From Rhodobacteraceae bacterium Alg231-04 (GTDB taxonomy: Bacteria; Pseudomonadota; Alphaproteobacteria; Rhodobacterales; Rhodobacteraceae), in assembly GCA_900143635.1 (NCBI GenBank), contig FREY01000006.1:124001-188000 (forward strand): a DNA stretch of 64,000 bases. The letters are read 5' to 3'. Shown piece after piece: positions 45,289 through 53,324 of the stretch (its first letter is position 1; every line of letters begins with the position of its first letter). The notes below the pieces were generated by a model that had not been told where the DNA came from, did no database searches, and saw only the letters and a list, made by a program, of their open reading frames with translations. The position numbers and the translations under genes are program-made.

Positions 45289-46188
45289 TTAACGGCGACG
45301 TCGTTTGGCAAAACTGCGGTCCGCCTCTCCTTTCAGACAGCGCGGGATGACCGGAAACTCCTCAGTCAGGAAATAGGCGTAGGTGCCCTGCGGATAGTCC
45401 GTCGTCACCACTTTGGCGCCGTTGCATTCATCCAGCGAACCCGACCCGGCAACATAGCGATAGTCCTGCACAAAAGCCCCATCATGTCGCCCTGAGGGCT
45501 GCGACCCACCCGGTCGATTGCCGCTCTTCAGTTTATAGGACGAGGTCATTTCGACCACTTTGCCACCCAGGTTGGCCGTCAGCGCGTAGACCGGAAAACC
45601 ATCGGCCGCATAGCCGATCAGCGGCGATTCCGCCTTGGACGACCAGCACAACTGCTGCATCAGCCCCCAGGGCAGCCCGTGGTAATGGTAGGCACCGGAT
45701 GGTTGCACATGGGCGTGGTTCTGATCCAACCCCAGACGCACCGCGCCGCCCAGTGCTTCGTATTGCCAGCCGGAACTGCGATCGCCTTTCCAGAATTCTG
45801 CGGCACCCGGATCAAAAGGCACCCCGTTCAGCCCGACCCCAAACAGTCCCGCCAGCCCCAAGGCGCGCGCCATATCAGCCACCTGATCCTGATCAGCCTC
45901 GAACCGGTAACGCTGCGCTGAGATTTTGTGCGGGTTGCCGCGATTGGGGAACTGGCCCACCGCATGGGTGGGAATACCATTGGCGCGGATCTTCACCGCG
46001 TCACCGCTGTCGCTCACCGCGACCTCGCCGCCTTTGACACTGCGGTTGGCGGGAACCAGACGCAGCTCTTTTGCCTCTGTCGCCGTATGCGCACGCATCT
46101 GGCGCCGCTCCTGCGCGTCGCCCTGCGCCACCAGCGCCAGCGATATGGACGCCACCAGCGCCAGCAGCTTTATTGTATCGGACTTCAT
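45289..46188 (-). CDS. YHYH domain exported protein
   Basis: 299 aa. A signal peptide (MKSDTIKLLALVASISLALV, cut near AQGDAQ) is followed by a YHYH domain: the motif itself is seen in PSGAYHYHGLPWGL, with LIGYAADGFPVYAL and YKLKSGNRPGGSQPSGRHDG further on. YHYH proteins are periplasmic or extracellular and of unknown function; the His-rich motif suggests metal binding. Start ATG 46188 has AGAGG upstream; the open frame further upstream is not signal-peptide-like. The C-terminus is very basic (KRRRR). Confidence 0.85.
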   Translation of the reverse strand: MKSDTIKLLALVASISLALVAQGDAQERRQMRAHTATEAKELRLVPANRSVKGGEVAVSDSGDAVKIRANGIPTHAVGQFPNRGNPHKISAQRYRFEADQDQVADMARALGLAGLFGVGLNGVPFDPGAAEFWKGDRSSGWQYEALGGAVRLGLDQNHAHVQPSGAYHYHGLPWGLMQQLCWSSKAESPLIGYAADGFPVYALTANLGGKVVEMTSSYKLKSGNRPGGSQPSGRHDGAFVQDYRYVAGSGSLDECNGAKVVTTDYPQGTYAYFLTEEFPVIPRCLKGEADRSFAKRRRR

Positions 46189-46324
46189 GCGCCTGCCTCT
46201 CCTGTTGCAGCCTCCTGTACTCTGGTACGGCGCGCGCCCCACCTTCCGTCGCGGCCAGCATAATCTTTTTTTCCGAACGCAGGCTTTTTCCCTTGCAGCC
46301 ATCCCCGCGACACCCTAAATCGCC

Positions 46325-46422
46325 CCTCACCGGAACGGCGCGGGCGTAGCTCAGGGGTAGAGCATAACCTTGCCAAGGTTAGGGTCGGGCGTTCGAATCG
46401 CCTCGCCCGCTCCATTCCAGGT
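46325..46422 (+). repeat. 98-bp direct repeat containing tRNA-Gly, left copy
   Basis: Identical to 48558-48655: 15 bases of leader, the whole tRNA-Gly gene and eight bases of trailer (TTCCAGGT). The two copies bracket the restriction-modification cassette. Confidence 0.85.
46340..46414 (+). tRNA. tRNA-Gly(GCC), copy 1
   Basis: 75 bases with encoded CCA. Acceptor GCGGGCG/CGCCCGC, anticodon loop TTGCCAA (anticodon GCC), T-loop TTCGAAT. Its leader and trailer are part of the direct repeat. Confidence 0.96.
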
Positions 46423-46431
46423 ACACTGAAC

Positions 46432-46451
46432 AGGTCGCCTTAGGGCGACCT
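46432..46451 (+). terminator. Terminator after tRNA-Gly copy 1
   Basis: Stem AGGTCGCC / GGGCGACCT with a short loop followed by TTCGTGTTT. Confidence 0.7.
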
Positions 46452-46548
46452 TTCGTGTTTCTGGAAGACCGGCTACTGTGCCCCTTGCGTGGAATCGCCA
46501 TTCCGCCTTAGAACAGAGCAAGAACAATACGAAGGCGGACAGAGCAGA

Positions 46549-47508
46549 ATGCTGACATCGGTAGAACTTTGCGCGGGCGCGGGCGGCCAGGCCCTTGGGC
46601 TGGAAAAGGCAGGCTTTGGCCATAACGCGCTGGTAGAGATCGACAAACACTGCTGTGCCACCCTGCGCCACAACCGGCCTGAATGGAACGTGCTGGAAGA
46701 GGACGTGCGCAAGTTCAAAGAACGTTCCGGCGATTTTGCCGGCATCGACCTGCTGGCCGGCGGGCTGCCCTGCCCGCCCTTTTCGGTGGCAGGAAAGCAG
46801 CTGGGCGAAAAAGACGAACGCAACCTGTTTGATGATGCGCTGGGGATCGTCGACGCCACCCGCCCCAAGGCGGTGATGATCGAAAACGTGCGCGGCTTTC
46901 TGGATGCGGTCTTTTCCGATTACCGTGAAAAGCTGAAAACCCAGCTGTCCAAACTGGGCTATGAAACGGACTGGCGGCTGCTGAACGCGTCTGATTACGG
47001 CGTGCCGCAGCTGCGCCCCCGCGTGGTGATTGTTGCCCTGCGCAAAGAATTCACCGGTCAATTCGCCTGGCCCGAAGCACTGCCGCACAATCCGCCCACC
47101 GTGGGCGAGACGCTGATCGACCTGATGAAGGCCAACGGCTGGCGCGGTGCCGAAGACTGGGCCGCCAAGGCAAATGAGATCGCCCCGACCATTGTGGGTG
47201 GATCGAAAAAACACGGCGGCCCCGATCTGGGACCGACACGCGCACGGCGTGCATGGGCTTCGCTTGGCGTTGAGGGCCGCACCATTGCACCTGAAGCGCC
47301 CGAGCCCTTCCACAACGACATGCCGCGCCTCACCGTGCGGATGGTGGCGCGCATTCAGGGCTTCCCGGATGAGTGGCATTTCACTGGCGCCAAGACCAAT
47401 GCCTACCGTCAGGTTGGCAATGCCTTCCCGCCGCCGGTAGCGCAGGCCGTTGCGACGCAGCTGAAAGCCGCGATCAGCAAGCCGAAACTACATGCGCTGC
47501 GGGCCTAA
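46549..47508 (+). CDS. C5-cytosine DNA methyltransferase of a type II restriction-modification system
   Basis: 319 aa. Motif I ELCAGAGGQALGLEKAGF, motif IV GGLPCPPFSVAGKQ with catalytic Cys75, motif VI ENVRG (Glu112), motif VIII QLRPRVVIVAL and motif X NAYRQVGNAFPPPVA are all present; the target-recognition region lies at about residues 180-270. By association with the NaeI-like nuclease it should modify GCCGGC or a related site. Start ATG 46549; the open frame upstream of it overlaps the tRNA trailer region and does not fit the family. It is followed 42 bases later by the nuclease gene. Codon use looks like that of the neighbours. Confidence 0.93.
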   Translation: MLTSVELCAGAGGQALGLEKAGFGHNALVEIDKHCCATLRHNRPEWNVLEEDVRKFKERSGDFAGIDLLAGGLPCPPFSVAGKQLGEKDERNLFDDALGIVDATRPKAVMIENVRGFLDAVFSDYREKLKTQLSKLGYETDWRLLNASDYGVPQLRPRVVIVALRKEFTGQFAWPEALPHNPPTVGETLIDLMKANGWRGAEDWAAKANEIAPTIVGGSKKHGGPDLGPTRARRAWASLGVEGRTIAPEAPEPFHNDMPRLTVRMVARIQGFPDEWHFTGAKTNAYRQVGNAFPPPVAQAVATQLKAAISKPKLHALRA

Positions 47509-47550
47509 GCCGCCCGGTGCCGTCGGCCCGCAAAACAGCGTGGCACTGAG

Positions 47551-48456
47551 ATGAAGCAGAATATCCCCGACAGTCAGGTTGCTCCGGGCCACCCGGATTT
47601 TGACCTGCTCACAGCGCTTGCTGGCGAAATCACCTCACGTGCCGGCGGTGCTCTGGCGCTGGAACATGACGTGCCAGCCATGCTGCGCCAATGTATCGAC
47701 GATGTGATCATGACGCCCAAGACCGGGCGCATTTCGTATGATGAGCTCGAAAAGACCGAAAAGACCTATATCGGCACCCGCGTCGAGATCGAGCTTCTGG
47801 CGTTGCTGAACCTGCCCCGCGGCCGTTTGGACACGGTGATCCTTGGCCATGATGTGGACATCAAAAACACCATGGGCAGCAACTGGATGATCCCGGTTGA
47901 GGCCTATGATGCGCCCTGCGTTCTGGTGGCGACGGATGAAAAGCGCAGCCAGTGTTATCTGGGCCTGATTGTCGCCCGTCCAGATTACCTGACCGCCGGT
48001 GAAAACCGGGATGGCAAACGCAGCATCTCCGCCGAGGGGTTCAAAAACATCCTGTGGCTGCTGAAGGCACATCCCTGCCCGGCCAATTTCTGGCACCATA
48101 TCGATCCTGCCGTGGTGAAACAGATCTTTGCCGGTGAGACAGGCAATGAACGGGTCGCAGCGCTGTTCCGGCTGGTGCAGCGCAAAGTCATCTCGCGCGA
48201 AGTGGTCGAGGCTGTTGCCCGCCAAAAAGACTTTATGCGTCGGTTGCGGTCAGACCATGGCAGCGGCGCGCGCGATGAATTAGCAAAGGAACATATCCTG
48301 CTTCTGTCGGGCCACACACACAGGCAGCTTATTGCCATGCTCGGCCTGCCCGCCTGCGGGCGCAGTGATTTTATTTCCTGTCACGTTGAGGATGCGCAGC
48401 AAAACCGGGTCGTTTGCCAGTCTAACTACGCCCCGCAATGGCCGGTCAGGCCATAG
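47551..48456 (+). CDS. NaeI-family type II restriction endonuclease
   Basis: 301 aa, close to NaeI (317 aa). Similarity to NaeI as I remember it is evident through ELEKTEKTYIGTRVEIEL, MIPVEAYDAPCVLVATDE and ENRDGKRSISAEGFKNILWL. The endonuclease residues align with NaeI Glu70, Asp86, Asp95 and Lys97 as Glu79, Asp94, Asp103 and Lys105 with near-identical spacing (VDIKN). The C-terminal Topo/CAP-like domain includes VVEAVARQKDFMRRLR and HILLLSGH. NaeI is a type IIE enzyme cutting GCCGGC that needs a second site as effector. The ligase-like L-Y-D-G of NaeI is replaced here (VIMTPKTGR). Confidence 0.88.
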   Translation: MKQNIPDSQVAPGHPDFDLLTALAGEITSRAGGALALEHDVPAMLRQCIDDVIMTPKTGRISYDELEKTEKTYIGTRVEIELLALLNLPRGRLDTVILGHDVDIKNTMGSNWMIPVEAYDAPCVLVATDEKRSQCYLGLIVARPDYLTAGENRDGKRSISAEGFKNILWLLKAHPCPANFWHHIDPAVVKQIFAGETGNERVAALFRLVQRKVISREVVEAVARQKDFMRRLRSDHGSGARDELAKEHILLLSGHTHRQLIAMLGLPACGRSDFISCHVEDAQQNRVVCQSNYAPQWPVRP

Positions 48457-48557
48457 GGCGAAGGCCCTGGAAGGCAACACAGACTGCCCCCTATCGACAG
48501 CGACAGTTTTTTTCCAATTTTCCTCTTGCGGCCTGCTGGGGAAATGCATATTCAACG

Positions 48558-48655
48558 CCTCACCGGAACGGCGCGGGCGTAGCTCAGGGGTAGAGCATAA
48601 CCTTGCCAAGGTTAGGGTCGGGCGTTCGAATCGCCTCGCCCGCTCCATTCCAGGT
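48558..48655 (+). repeat. 98-bp direct repeat containing tRNA-Gly, right copy
   Basis: Perfect copy of 46325-46422. Outside these limits the two flanks diverge at once. Confidence 0.85.
48573..48647 (+). tRNA. tRNA-Gly(GCC), copy 2
   Basis: Identical to copy 1 over all 75 bases, including CCA. Confidence 0.96.
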
Positions 48656-48662
48656 CAAAAAC

Positions 48663-48682
48663 GGGTCGCCTTTGGGCGGCCC
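48663..48682 (+). terminator. Terminator after tRNA-Gly copy 2
   Basis: Stem GGGTCGCC / GGGCGGCCC followed by TTTTTCGTTTT. Confidence 0.7.
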
Positions 48683-48791
48683 TTTTTCGTTTTATCCAAC
48701 ATGAAAATTCAGCAGCAAAATCCTGCGGAATTGTCACTTTTCCTCTTGCAGGAAACCGGCTGTCGGACTATCTCCACCACACCAACGGAAT

Positions 48792-48866
48792 GCGGGCGTA
48801 GCTCAGGGGTAGAGCATAACCTTGCCAAGGTTAGGGTCGGGCGTTCGAATCGCCTCGCCCGCTCCA
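48792..48866 (+). tRNA. tRNA-Gly(GCC), copy 3
   Basis: Identical to the other two over all 75 bases, but with a different leader and trailer. Confidence 0.96.
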
Positions 48867-48895
48867 GTTGGACCGCCATACCCCGGCGGATGCTC

Positions 48896-48923
48896 AAAAG
48901 GCCGCCCTTCGGGGTGGCCTTTT
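48896..48923 (+). terminator. Terminator after tRNA-Gly copy 3
   Basis: Stem AAAAGGCCGCCC / GGGTGGCCTTTT with a TTCG tetraloop and a further T. Confidence 0.85.
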
Positions 48924-49091
48924 TGCGTTTCAGTACTGTTGGTCCTGCCAAGTCCCCCTGATGGGTTAATTTGATCAAATTCCTTTGACCTCTCCGAAAT
49001 TGTATCCGACAGTCTGTAGCGAAGGGACACCTCGCGCCCTGATTCTCCAGTTTGCCTGCCTTGTCAGGCCCGTTGCAGAAGGACAGCAGCA

Positions 49092-50444
49092 ATGGCCGCC
49101 GTTATCTATCCCACCACCAACCTCACCAAGACCGAAACCCTGTGCTTGGATCGCGGCGAAGGCATCTATGTCTTCGACACCGACGGCAAGAAATACATCG
49201 AGGGCCTCGCGGGCCTGTGGTGTACGTCGCTCGGTTACGACAACAAGGAAGTGATCGGCGCAATCAACGATCAGCTGAATGCGCTGCCCTTCTCGCATAC
49301 CTTCGGCGGCAAAACACATGAACCGATCATGAAGCTGGCGGACAAGCTGAAAGCCATGGTGCCGGTAGATGACGCCTATATCTTCTTCGGCAATTCCGGC
49401 TCGGACGCCAATGACACCCACTACAAGATGCTGCGCTATTACTTCAACGCCATCGGAAAGCCGGAAAAGCGCAAGATCATCACCCGCGAGCGCGGCTATC
49501 ACGGTGTGACCGTCGCGGCCGGTTCATTGACCTCGCTGCCCGCCAACCTTGCCCATTTCGATGCCCCACTCGAAGCGCTCTCGATCCTGCGCACCGATGC
49601 GCCGCATTACTACTCGGGCCAGCAAGGCAACGAGACCGAGGCGCAGTTCGTCGACCGTATCCTGCAAAACCTCGAAGATCAGATCATCGCAGAAGACCCC
49701 GATACAATCGCCGCCATGATTGTCGAGCCGATCACCGGTGCATCCGGCGTGATCGTGCCGCCAGAGGGCTATTACGAGAAGCTGCAGACGATCCTGCGCA
49801 AATACGGCATTCTGGTCTGGGCGGATGAGGTCATCTGCGGCTTTGGCCGTACAGGTGCTGATTTCGGCTGCACCACCATGGGCATCAAGCCGGACCTGAT
49901 GACCTTTGCCAAGCAGCTCAGCTCCGCCTATTTCCCGATCTCGGCCTCGGTGATTCCCGGCTGGATGTATAAGGAAATGATCGAGCCCTCGAATAAGGTT
50001 GGTGTCTTTGGTCACGGCTACACCTACTCCGGTCACCCGGTCGCCTGCGCTGCCGCGCTGAAGGTTCTGGAAATCTATGAGCGGGATGATCTCTACGCCC
50101 ATGCGGCCGAAGTCGGGGAATACTTCCAAGCGCAGTTGCGCGCGCTGTTTGAGGACCATCCACTGGTCGGTGAGGTGCGCGGCAAGGGGCTGATTGCGGC
50201 CCTGGAACTGGTGTCGAACAAAACCACCCGTGCCAGTTTTGCCGGTGGGGCTGCAGGTGCCGCTGCAATGCGGGTCTGCGAAGAAAACGGTCTGATCCTG
50301 CGGGCCGTCGGCGGCAATGCACTGGCCTTTTGCCCGCCGATCATCATCACAAAGGCACAGATCGACGACATGCTGGCGATCGTCAAACCCTCGCTTGATG
50401 CGGTCTATGAAGAGCTCAAAGACCAAGGGCTGATCGAAGCCTGA
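49092..50444 (+). CDS. Class III (omega) aminotransferase
   Basis: 450 aa PLP enzyme. GLAGLWCTSLGYDNKEVIGA, FFGNSGSDANDTHYKMLRYY, ERGYHGVTVAAGSLT, ADEVICGFGRTGADFG (PLP-binding Asp) and the Schiff-base Lys in FAKQLSSAYFPISA are all present. It probably transfers the amino group of an omega-amino acid or polyamine (beta-alanine, putrescine, taurine or similar) to pyruvate; the exact donor cannot be read. Start ATG 49092 has GAAGGA upstream. It is a single gene closed by a bidirectional terminator. Confidence 0.9.
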   Translation: MAAVIYPTTNLTKTETLCLDRGEGIYVFDTDGKKYIEGLAGLWCTSLGYDNKEVIGAINDQLNALPFSHTFGGKTHEPIMKLADKLKAMVPVDDAYIFFGNSGSDANDTHYKMLRYYFNAIGKPEKRKIITRERGYHGVTVAAGSLTSLPANLAHFDAPLEALSILRTDAPHYYSGQQGNETEAQFVDRILQNLEDQIIAEDPDTIAAMIVEPITGASGVIVPPEGYYEKLQTILRKYGILVWADEVICGFGRTGADFGCTTMGIKPDLMTFAKQLSSAYFPISASVIPGWMYKEMIEPSNKVGVFGHGYTYSGHPVACAAALKVLEIYERDDLYAHAAEVGEYFQAQLRALFEDHPLVGEVRGKGLIAALELVSNKTTRASFAGGAAGAAAMRVCEENGLILRAVGGNALAFCPPIIITKAQIDDMLAIVKPSLDAVYEELKDQGLIEA

Positions 50445-50472
50445 TCCACGGTGCGAATGCACGCCCAGTTCA

Positions 50473-50503
50473 AAAGCGCCCCGGCCCCTGTTCGGGGCGC
50501 TTT
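50473..50503. terminator. Bidirectional intrinsic terminator
   Basis: Perfect 10-bp stem AAAGCGCCCC / GGGGCGCTTT between the convergent aminotransferase and GFA genes. Confidence 0.88.
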
Positions 50504-50507
50504 AACT

Positions 50508-50879
50508 TCAGGGTTTGGGGTAATCCAGAAAGCTCTGACGATCCTCGCAAAAGGAATGCTGGGTCGGGCGCACCCCCGAAGGATCATCCAATGAGGCGGC
50601 GGTGACATGGAATTCCCCCGGCCAGCCCACCTGATTCTCATAGCTCAGTGAGGTGCCGCAGGCGCTGCAAAACCCGCGCCGCACGCCGGGAGAGGATTCG
50701 AACACGGCCATCTCTCCCTTTGTCAGCGCGAAATCCTGCAGCGCGCCGCCAACAAAGGTGACCATTCCCGCACCAACCGCCCGTTGGCAGGATCGGCAAT
50801 GACAATGCGAGGCACTGCGCAGCGGTCCGCCCCATGCATAGCGGACCGCGCCGCAGATGCAGCCGCCCTCATGGGCCAT
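50508..50879 (-). CDS. GFA/CENP-V family zinc protein
   Basis: 123 aa. Zinc ligands: GGCICGAVRY, the CHCRSCQRAVG segment, and FCSACGTSLSYE. The family includes the S-(hydroxymethyl)glutathione synthase Gfa, but most members have no proven activity, so no enzymatic role is claimed. It starts two bases after the stop of the upstream stand-alone RAM gene, indicating a two-gene operon. Confidence 0.9.
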   Translation of the reverse strand: MAHEGGCICGAVRYAWGGPLRSASHCHCRSCQRAVGAGMVTFVGGALQDFALTKGEMAVFESSPGVRRGFCSACGTSLSYENQVGWPGEFHVTAASLDDPSGVRPTQHSFCEDRQSFLDYPKP

Positions 50880-50881
50880 GC

Positions 50882-51121
50882 TCAGAAGACCTTGTAGGTC
50901 ATTGTGGTCAAGGACCGTTCGATGCCTTCGATCGTCAACAGGTGTTCGTTGATGTATTTCCCAACATCCTCGTCAGTCGGAATATAGAGCTTCATCAGCA
51001 GGTCGAAATCGCCGCTGGTGGAATAGAGTTCTGAGTGGATCTCGCGCAGGGCAATCTCTTCGGCGACCTTGTAGGTGGAGCCGGGTTTGCAGCGGATCTG
51101 GACGAAGACGCATGTGGACAT
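50882..51121 (-). CDS. Stand-alone Lrp/AsnC ligand-binding (RAM) domain protein
   Basis: 79 aa, one RAM domain without a helix-turn-helix: VFVQIRCKPGSTYKVAEEIA, HSELYSTSGDFDLLMKLYIP, and GIERSLTTMTYKVF. Such proteins form dimers or decamers and bind amino acids or similar effectors; they may modulate full Lrp proteins or enzymes. It is cotranscribed with the GFA gene. Confidence 0.9.
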   Translation of the reverse strand: MSTCVFVQIRCKPGSTYKVAEEIALREIHSELYSTSGDFDLLMKLYIPTDEDVGKYINEHLLTIEGIERSLTTMTYKVF

Positions 51122-51304
51122 ATCTAGCCTCGGTTACTGGTGCCAATTTGTGCCCAAGCTGACACGCGGCCCGCCCCGGCGCAATCCTCCGTACCGAACT
51201 GACGTGATCCGCAGCAACAGGCCGGTGGTTTCTGCCTCTGCAGACTTGTGAGCCCCCTGCCCCCTCGCCTATAAGCCAAGCCGGACAAACGAGGATTTGC
51301 CGCT

Positions 51305-51892
51305 ATGCGCACAGCCAAAATCAGCCGCTCGACCGCCGAAACCAAGATCAGCGTCGAGATCAACCTGGACGGCACAGGTGTCTACGACAACCAGACCGGC
51401 GTCGGGTTCTTTGACCATATGCTGGACCAGCTGTCGCGCCATTCGCTGATCGATTTCACCATCCGCGCGGAAGGTGACTATCACATCGATGACCACCACA
51501 CCGTCGAAGACACCGGCATCGCGCTGGGTCAGGCATTGGCGCAGGCCTTGGGCGACAAGAAGGGCATCCGCCGGTATGGCGAATGCCACCTGCCGATGGA
51601 TGACGCACAGGTGCGCTGCGCGCTGGACCTGTCGGCGCGCCCCTATCTGGTGTGGAATGTCGAGATCCCGACCCAAAAGATCGGCGCGTTCGACACCGAA
51701 CTGGTGCGCGAATTCTTTACCGGCTTTGCGACCCACGGCGGTATCACCCTGCACATCGATCAGCTGCACGGGTTCAACAGCCACCATATCGTCGAGGCGG
51801 CCTTCAAGGCCGTCGCCCGCGCCCTGCGTGTGGCGGTGGAAACCGACCCGCGCAAGGCGGACGCCATCCCGTCCACCAAAGGCGCATTGTAA
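51305..51892 (+). CDS. hisB: Imidazoleglycerol-phosphate dehydratase HisB
   Basis: 195 aa monofunctional enzyme, step six of histidine synthesis. Two half-repeats bear the manganese-binding motifs [19 protein letters not shown] and [35 protein letters not shown] is the typical early segment. First of five his genes in the window, all on the plus strand but separated by other genes. Followed by a bidirectional terminator. Confidence 0.97.
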   Translation: MRTAKISRSTAETKISVEINLDGTGVYDNQTGVGFFDHMLDQLSRHSLIDFTIRAEGDYHIDDHHTVEDTGIALGQALAQALGDKKGIRRYGECHLPMDDAQVRCALDLSARPYLVWNVEIPTQKIGAFDTELVREFFTGFATHGGITLHIDQLHGFNSHHIVEAAFKAVARALRVAVETDPRKADAIPSTKGAL

Positions 51893-51898
51893 ATTTGG

Positions 51899-51936
51899 CC
51901 TTGCACCGCCGGGGTACACTATCCGGCGGTGCAAGG
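51899..51936. terminator. Bidirectional intrinsic terminator
   Basis: Perfect 14-bp stem CCTTGCACCGCCGG / CCGGCGGTGCAAGG between convergent hisB and the DUF2306 gene. Confidence 0.85.
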
Positions 51937-51940
51937 TCCT

Positions 51941-52573
51941 TCAGGCCGCCAAAGGCTGGCCGGATCTCTCCCGCGAGATCAACCATTCTGCCACCATCAG
52001 GTTCGGCACCCAGCACAGCCAGCAGATCGCCGGATAGCTGGCCTCAATCCCGACCATGACCGCACCCGCCGGCAGATACAGGCGCAGCGTCACCCCCGCC
52101 AAAGTCAGCGCGGCCGAGCGGATCATCCAGTGCCTATGCCGCCCGAACTGGCGCGTTATCGCATACCAGACGGCCAGACCGGTTGTGGCCAGCCACACCA
52201 ACGCGAGCAACATCAAGCCGAGACTGGCGACCATCCCCTGATCCGTATTGTAGGCCAGCACCAGACCACTGATCCCGGCGATCAGAATAATCAGTGCGTA
52301 AAGACGCCCCAGCCACCGATGCAGCCCGCGCCATCGCGCCCTTAGCCGGTGAGAAAACTGCAAGGGCAGCAGCGCCAATGCAATCGGCGCCAGCCCGACG
52401 TGCCCATAAAAGGACAGTGGCCGATCCTGTGCGTGATGCAACATGGCCGCCATGACCAGCTCCACATCCGCCACAAGAAACCGCAGCGAGATCATCGCAA
52501 CCAGAACAGAAAGGATCCAGATCACCGCCAGCATCCGGCCGGTCGATTTCTGAGACATTGAAAACGAAAGCAT
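51941..52573 (-). CDS. DUF2306-like integral membrane protein
   Basis: 210 aa with about six membrane segments (ILSVLVAMISLRFLVADVEL, HVGLAPIALALLPLQFS, LYALIILIAGISGLVLAY and others). The HRLRARWRGLHRWLGRLY segment followed by RHRHWMIRSAALTLAGVTLR is typical of DUF2306, whose His and Arg residues suggest cofactor or ion binding. Function unknown. Start ATG 52573 has GAGAGG upstream. It is divergent from the TetR gene, with tandem operators between, so it is most likely the repressed target. Confidence 0.8.
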   Translation of the reverse strand: MLSFSMSQKSTGRMLAVIWILSVLVAMISLRFLVADVELVMAAMLHHAQDRPLSFYGHVGLAPIALALLPLQFSHRLRARWRGLHRWLGRLYALIILIAGISGLVLAYNTDQGMVASLGLMLLALVWLATTGLAVWYAITRQFGRHRHWMIRSAALTLAGVTLRLYLPAGAVMVGIEASYPAICWLCWVPNLMVAEWLISRERSGQPLAA

Positions 52574-52593
52574 TGCGCCTCTCCACTTGCAAA

Positions 52594-52633
52594 CTTGACA
52601 CTGTAAAGTACGTGATAACTTGACGCTGTCAAG
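52594..52633. promoter_or_regulatory. Tandem TetR operators
   Basis: CTTGACGCTGTCAAG at 52619-52633 is a perfect inverted repeat; CTTGACACTGTAAAG at 52594-52608 is a near copy 25 bases away. They lie between the divergent DUF2306 and TetR starts. Confidence 0.7.
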
Positions 52634-52654
52634 GTGGTCGTGAATATTGCGGGC

Positions 52655-53269
52655 ATGACCCAATCAAATGCGAAATCCAAACACCACCATGGCAACCTGA
52701 AACAGGCGCTGATCGCCGCCGGGATCGGGCTGCTGGAAGAAGGGGGCCTTGACGCGCTGTCCCTGCGCAAATGTGCGGCACGGGCGGGCGTGTCCCACGC
52801 GGCACCGGCGCATCACTTTGATGGGCTGCCCGGATTGAAAATCGCCATCGCTGATGAAGGCTTCAGAATCTTCTCCGGCTACCTGCAGGATGCCGTCGAC
52901 GCCGGAGAGCAGACTGACAGGGGGCGTCTAAAGTCTATTTGCCGTGGCTATTTTCAGTTCGGCCTGACCCATAGTGGCATTCTGAACGTCATCTTTGGGG
53001 CGCAGGGTCTGGCTGGGCTGCGGGCAGGTCAGGACCCGGACCGGGAGAAGGCAGACGCCTATCTGATTCTGCAAAATGTCTGCGCGCCCTTTGTACCTGC
53101 CGGACAAAACAGTTTGGTGGTCGAACTGCAGGTATGGTCGCTGATCCATGGCTTCACGCTTTTGTCCCTTGCACAAGAGTTCGGCAGACCCGACCAACCC
53201 ATCGAAGACGGTCTGTTCGATGCGGTCGTGGCGCTGCTGGACCAGCTGGGAAACTGTGCCACCCCTTGA
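52655..53269 (+). CDS. TetR-family transcriptional regulator
   Basis: 204 aa. N-terminal helix-turn-helix: HHHGNLKQALIAAGIGLLEE, LDALSLRKCAARAGVSHAAP and AHHFDGLPGLKIAIADEGF. The C-terminal ligand domain is not specific. I start at ATG 52655; the GTG at 52634 would begin directly on the palindrome. It probably represses itself and the divergent membrane-protein gene through the tandem operators. The ligand is unknown. Confidence 0.88.
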   Translation: MTQSNAKSKHHHGNLKQALIAAGIGLLEEGGLDALSLRKCAARAGVSHAAPAHHFDGLPGLKIAIADEGFRIFSGYLQDAVDAGEQTDRGRLKSICRGYFQFGLTHSGILNVIFGAQGLAGLRAGQDPDREKADAYLILQNVCAPFVPAGQNSLVVELQVWSLIHGFTLLSLAQEFGRPDQPIEDGLFDAVVALLDQLGNCATP

Positions 53270-53324
53270 CCCTTAGCTGTTTTCCGGTCACTTCAGGGGC
53301 GCAAAAGACAAGGATCCCGCAGCC

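Noticed and set aside
46414-48573. Prophage or integrative element with integrase at tRNA-Gly
   Set aside because: Only two genes fit in the 2.1-kb interval and neither is an integrase or phage protein.
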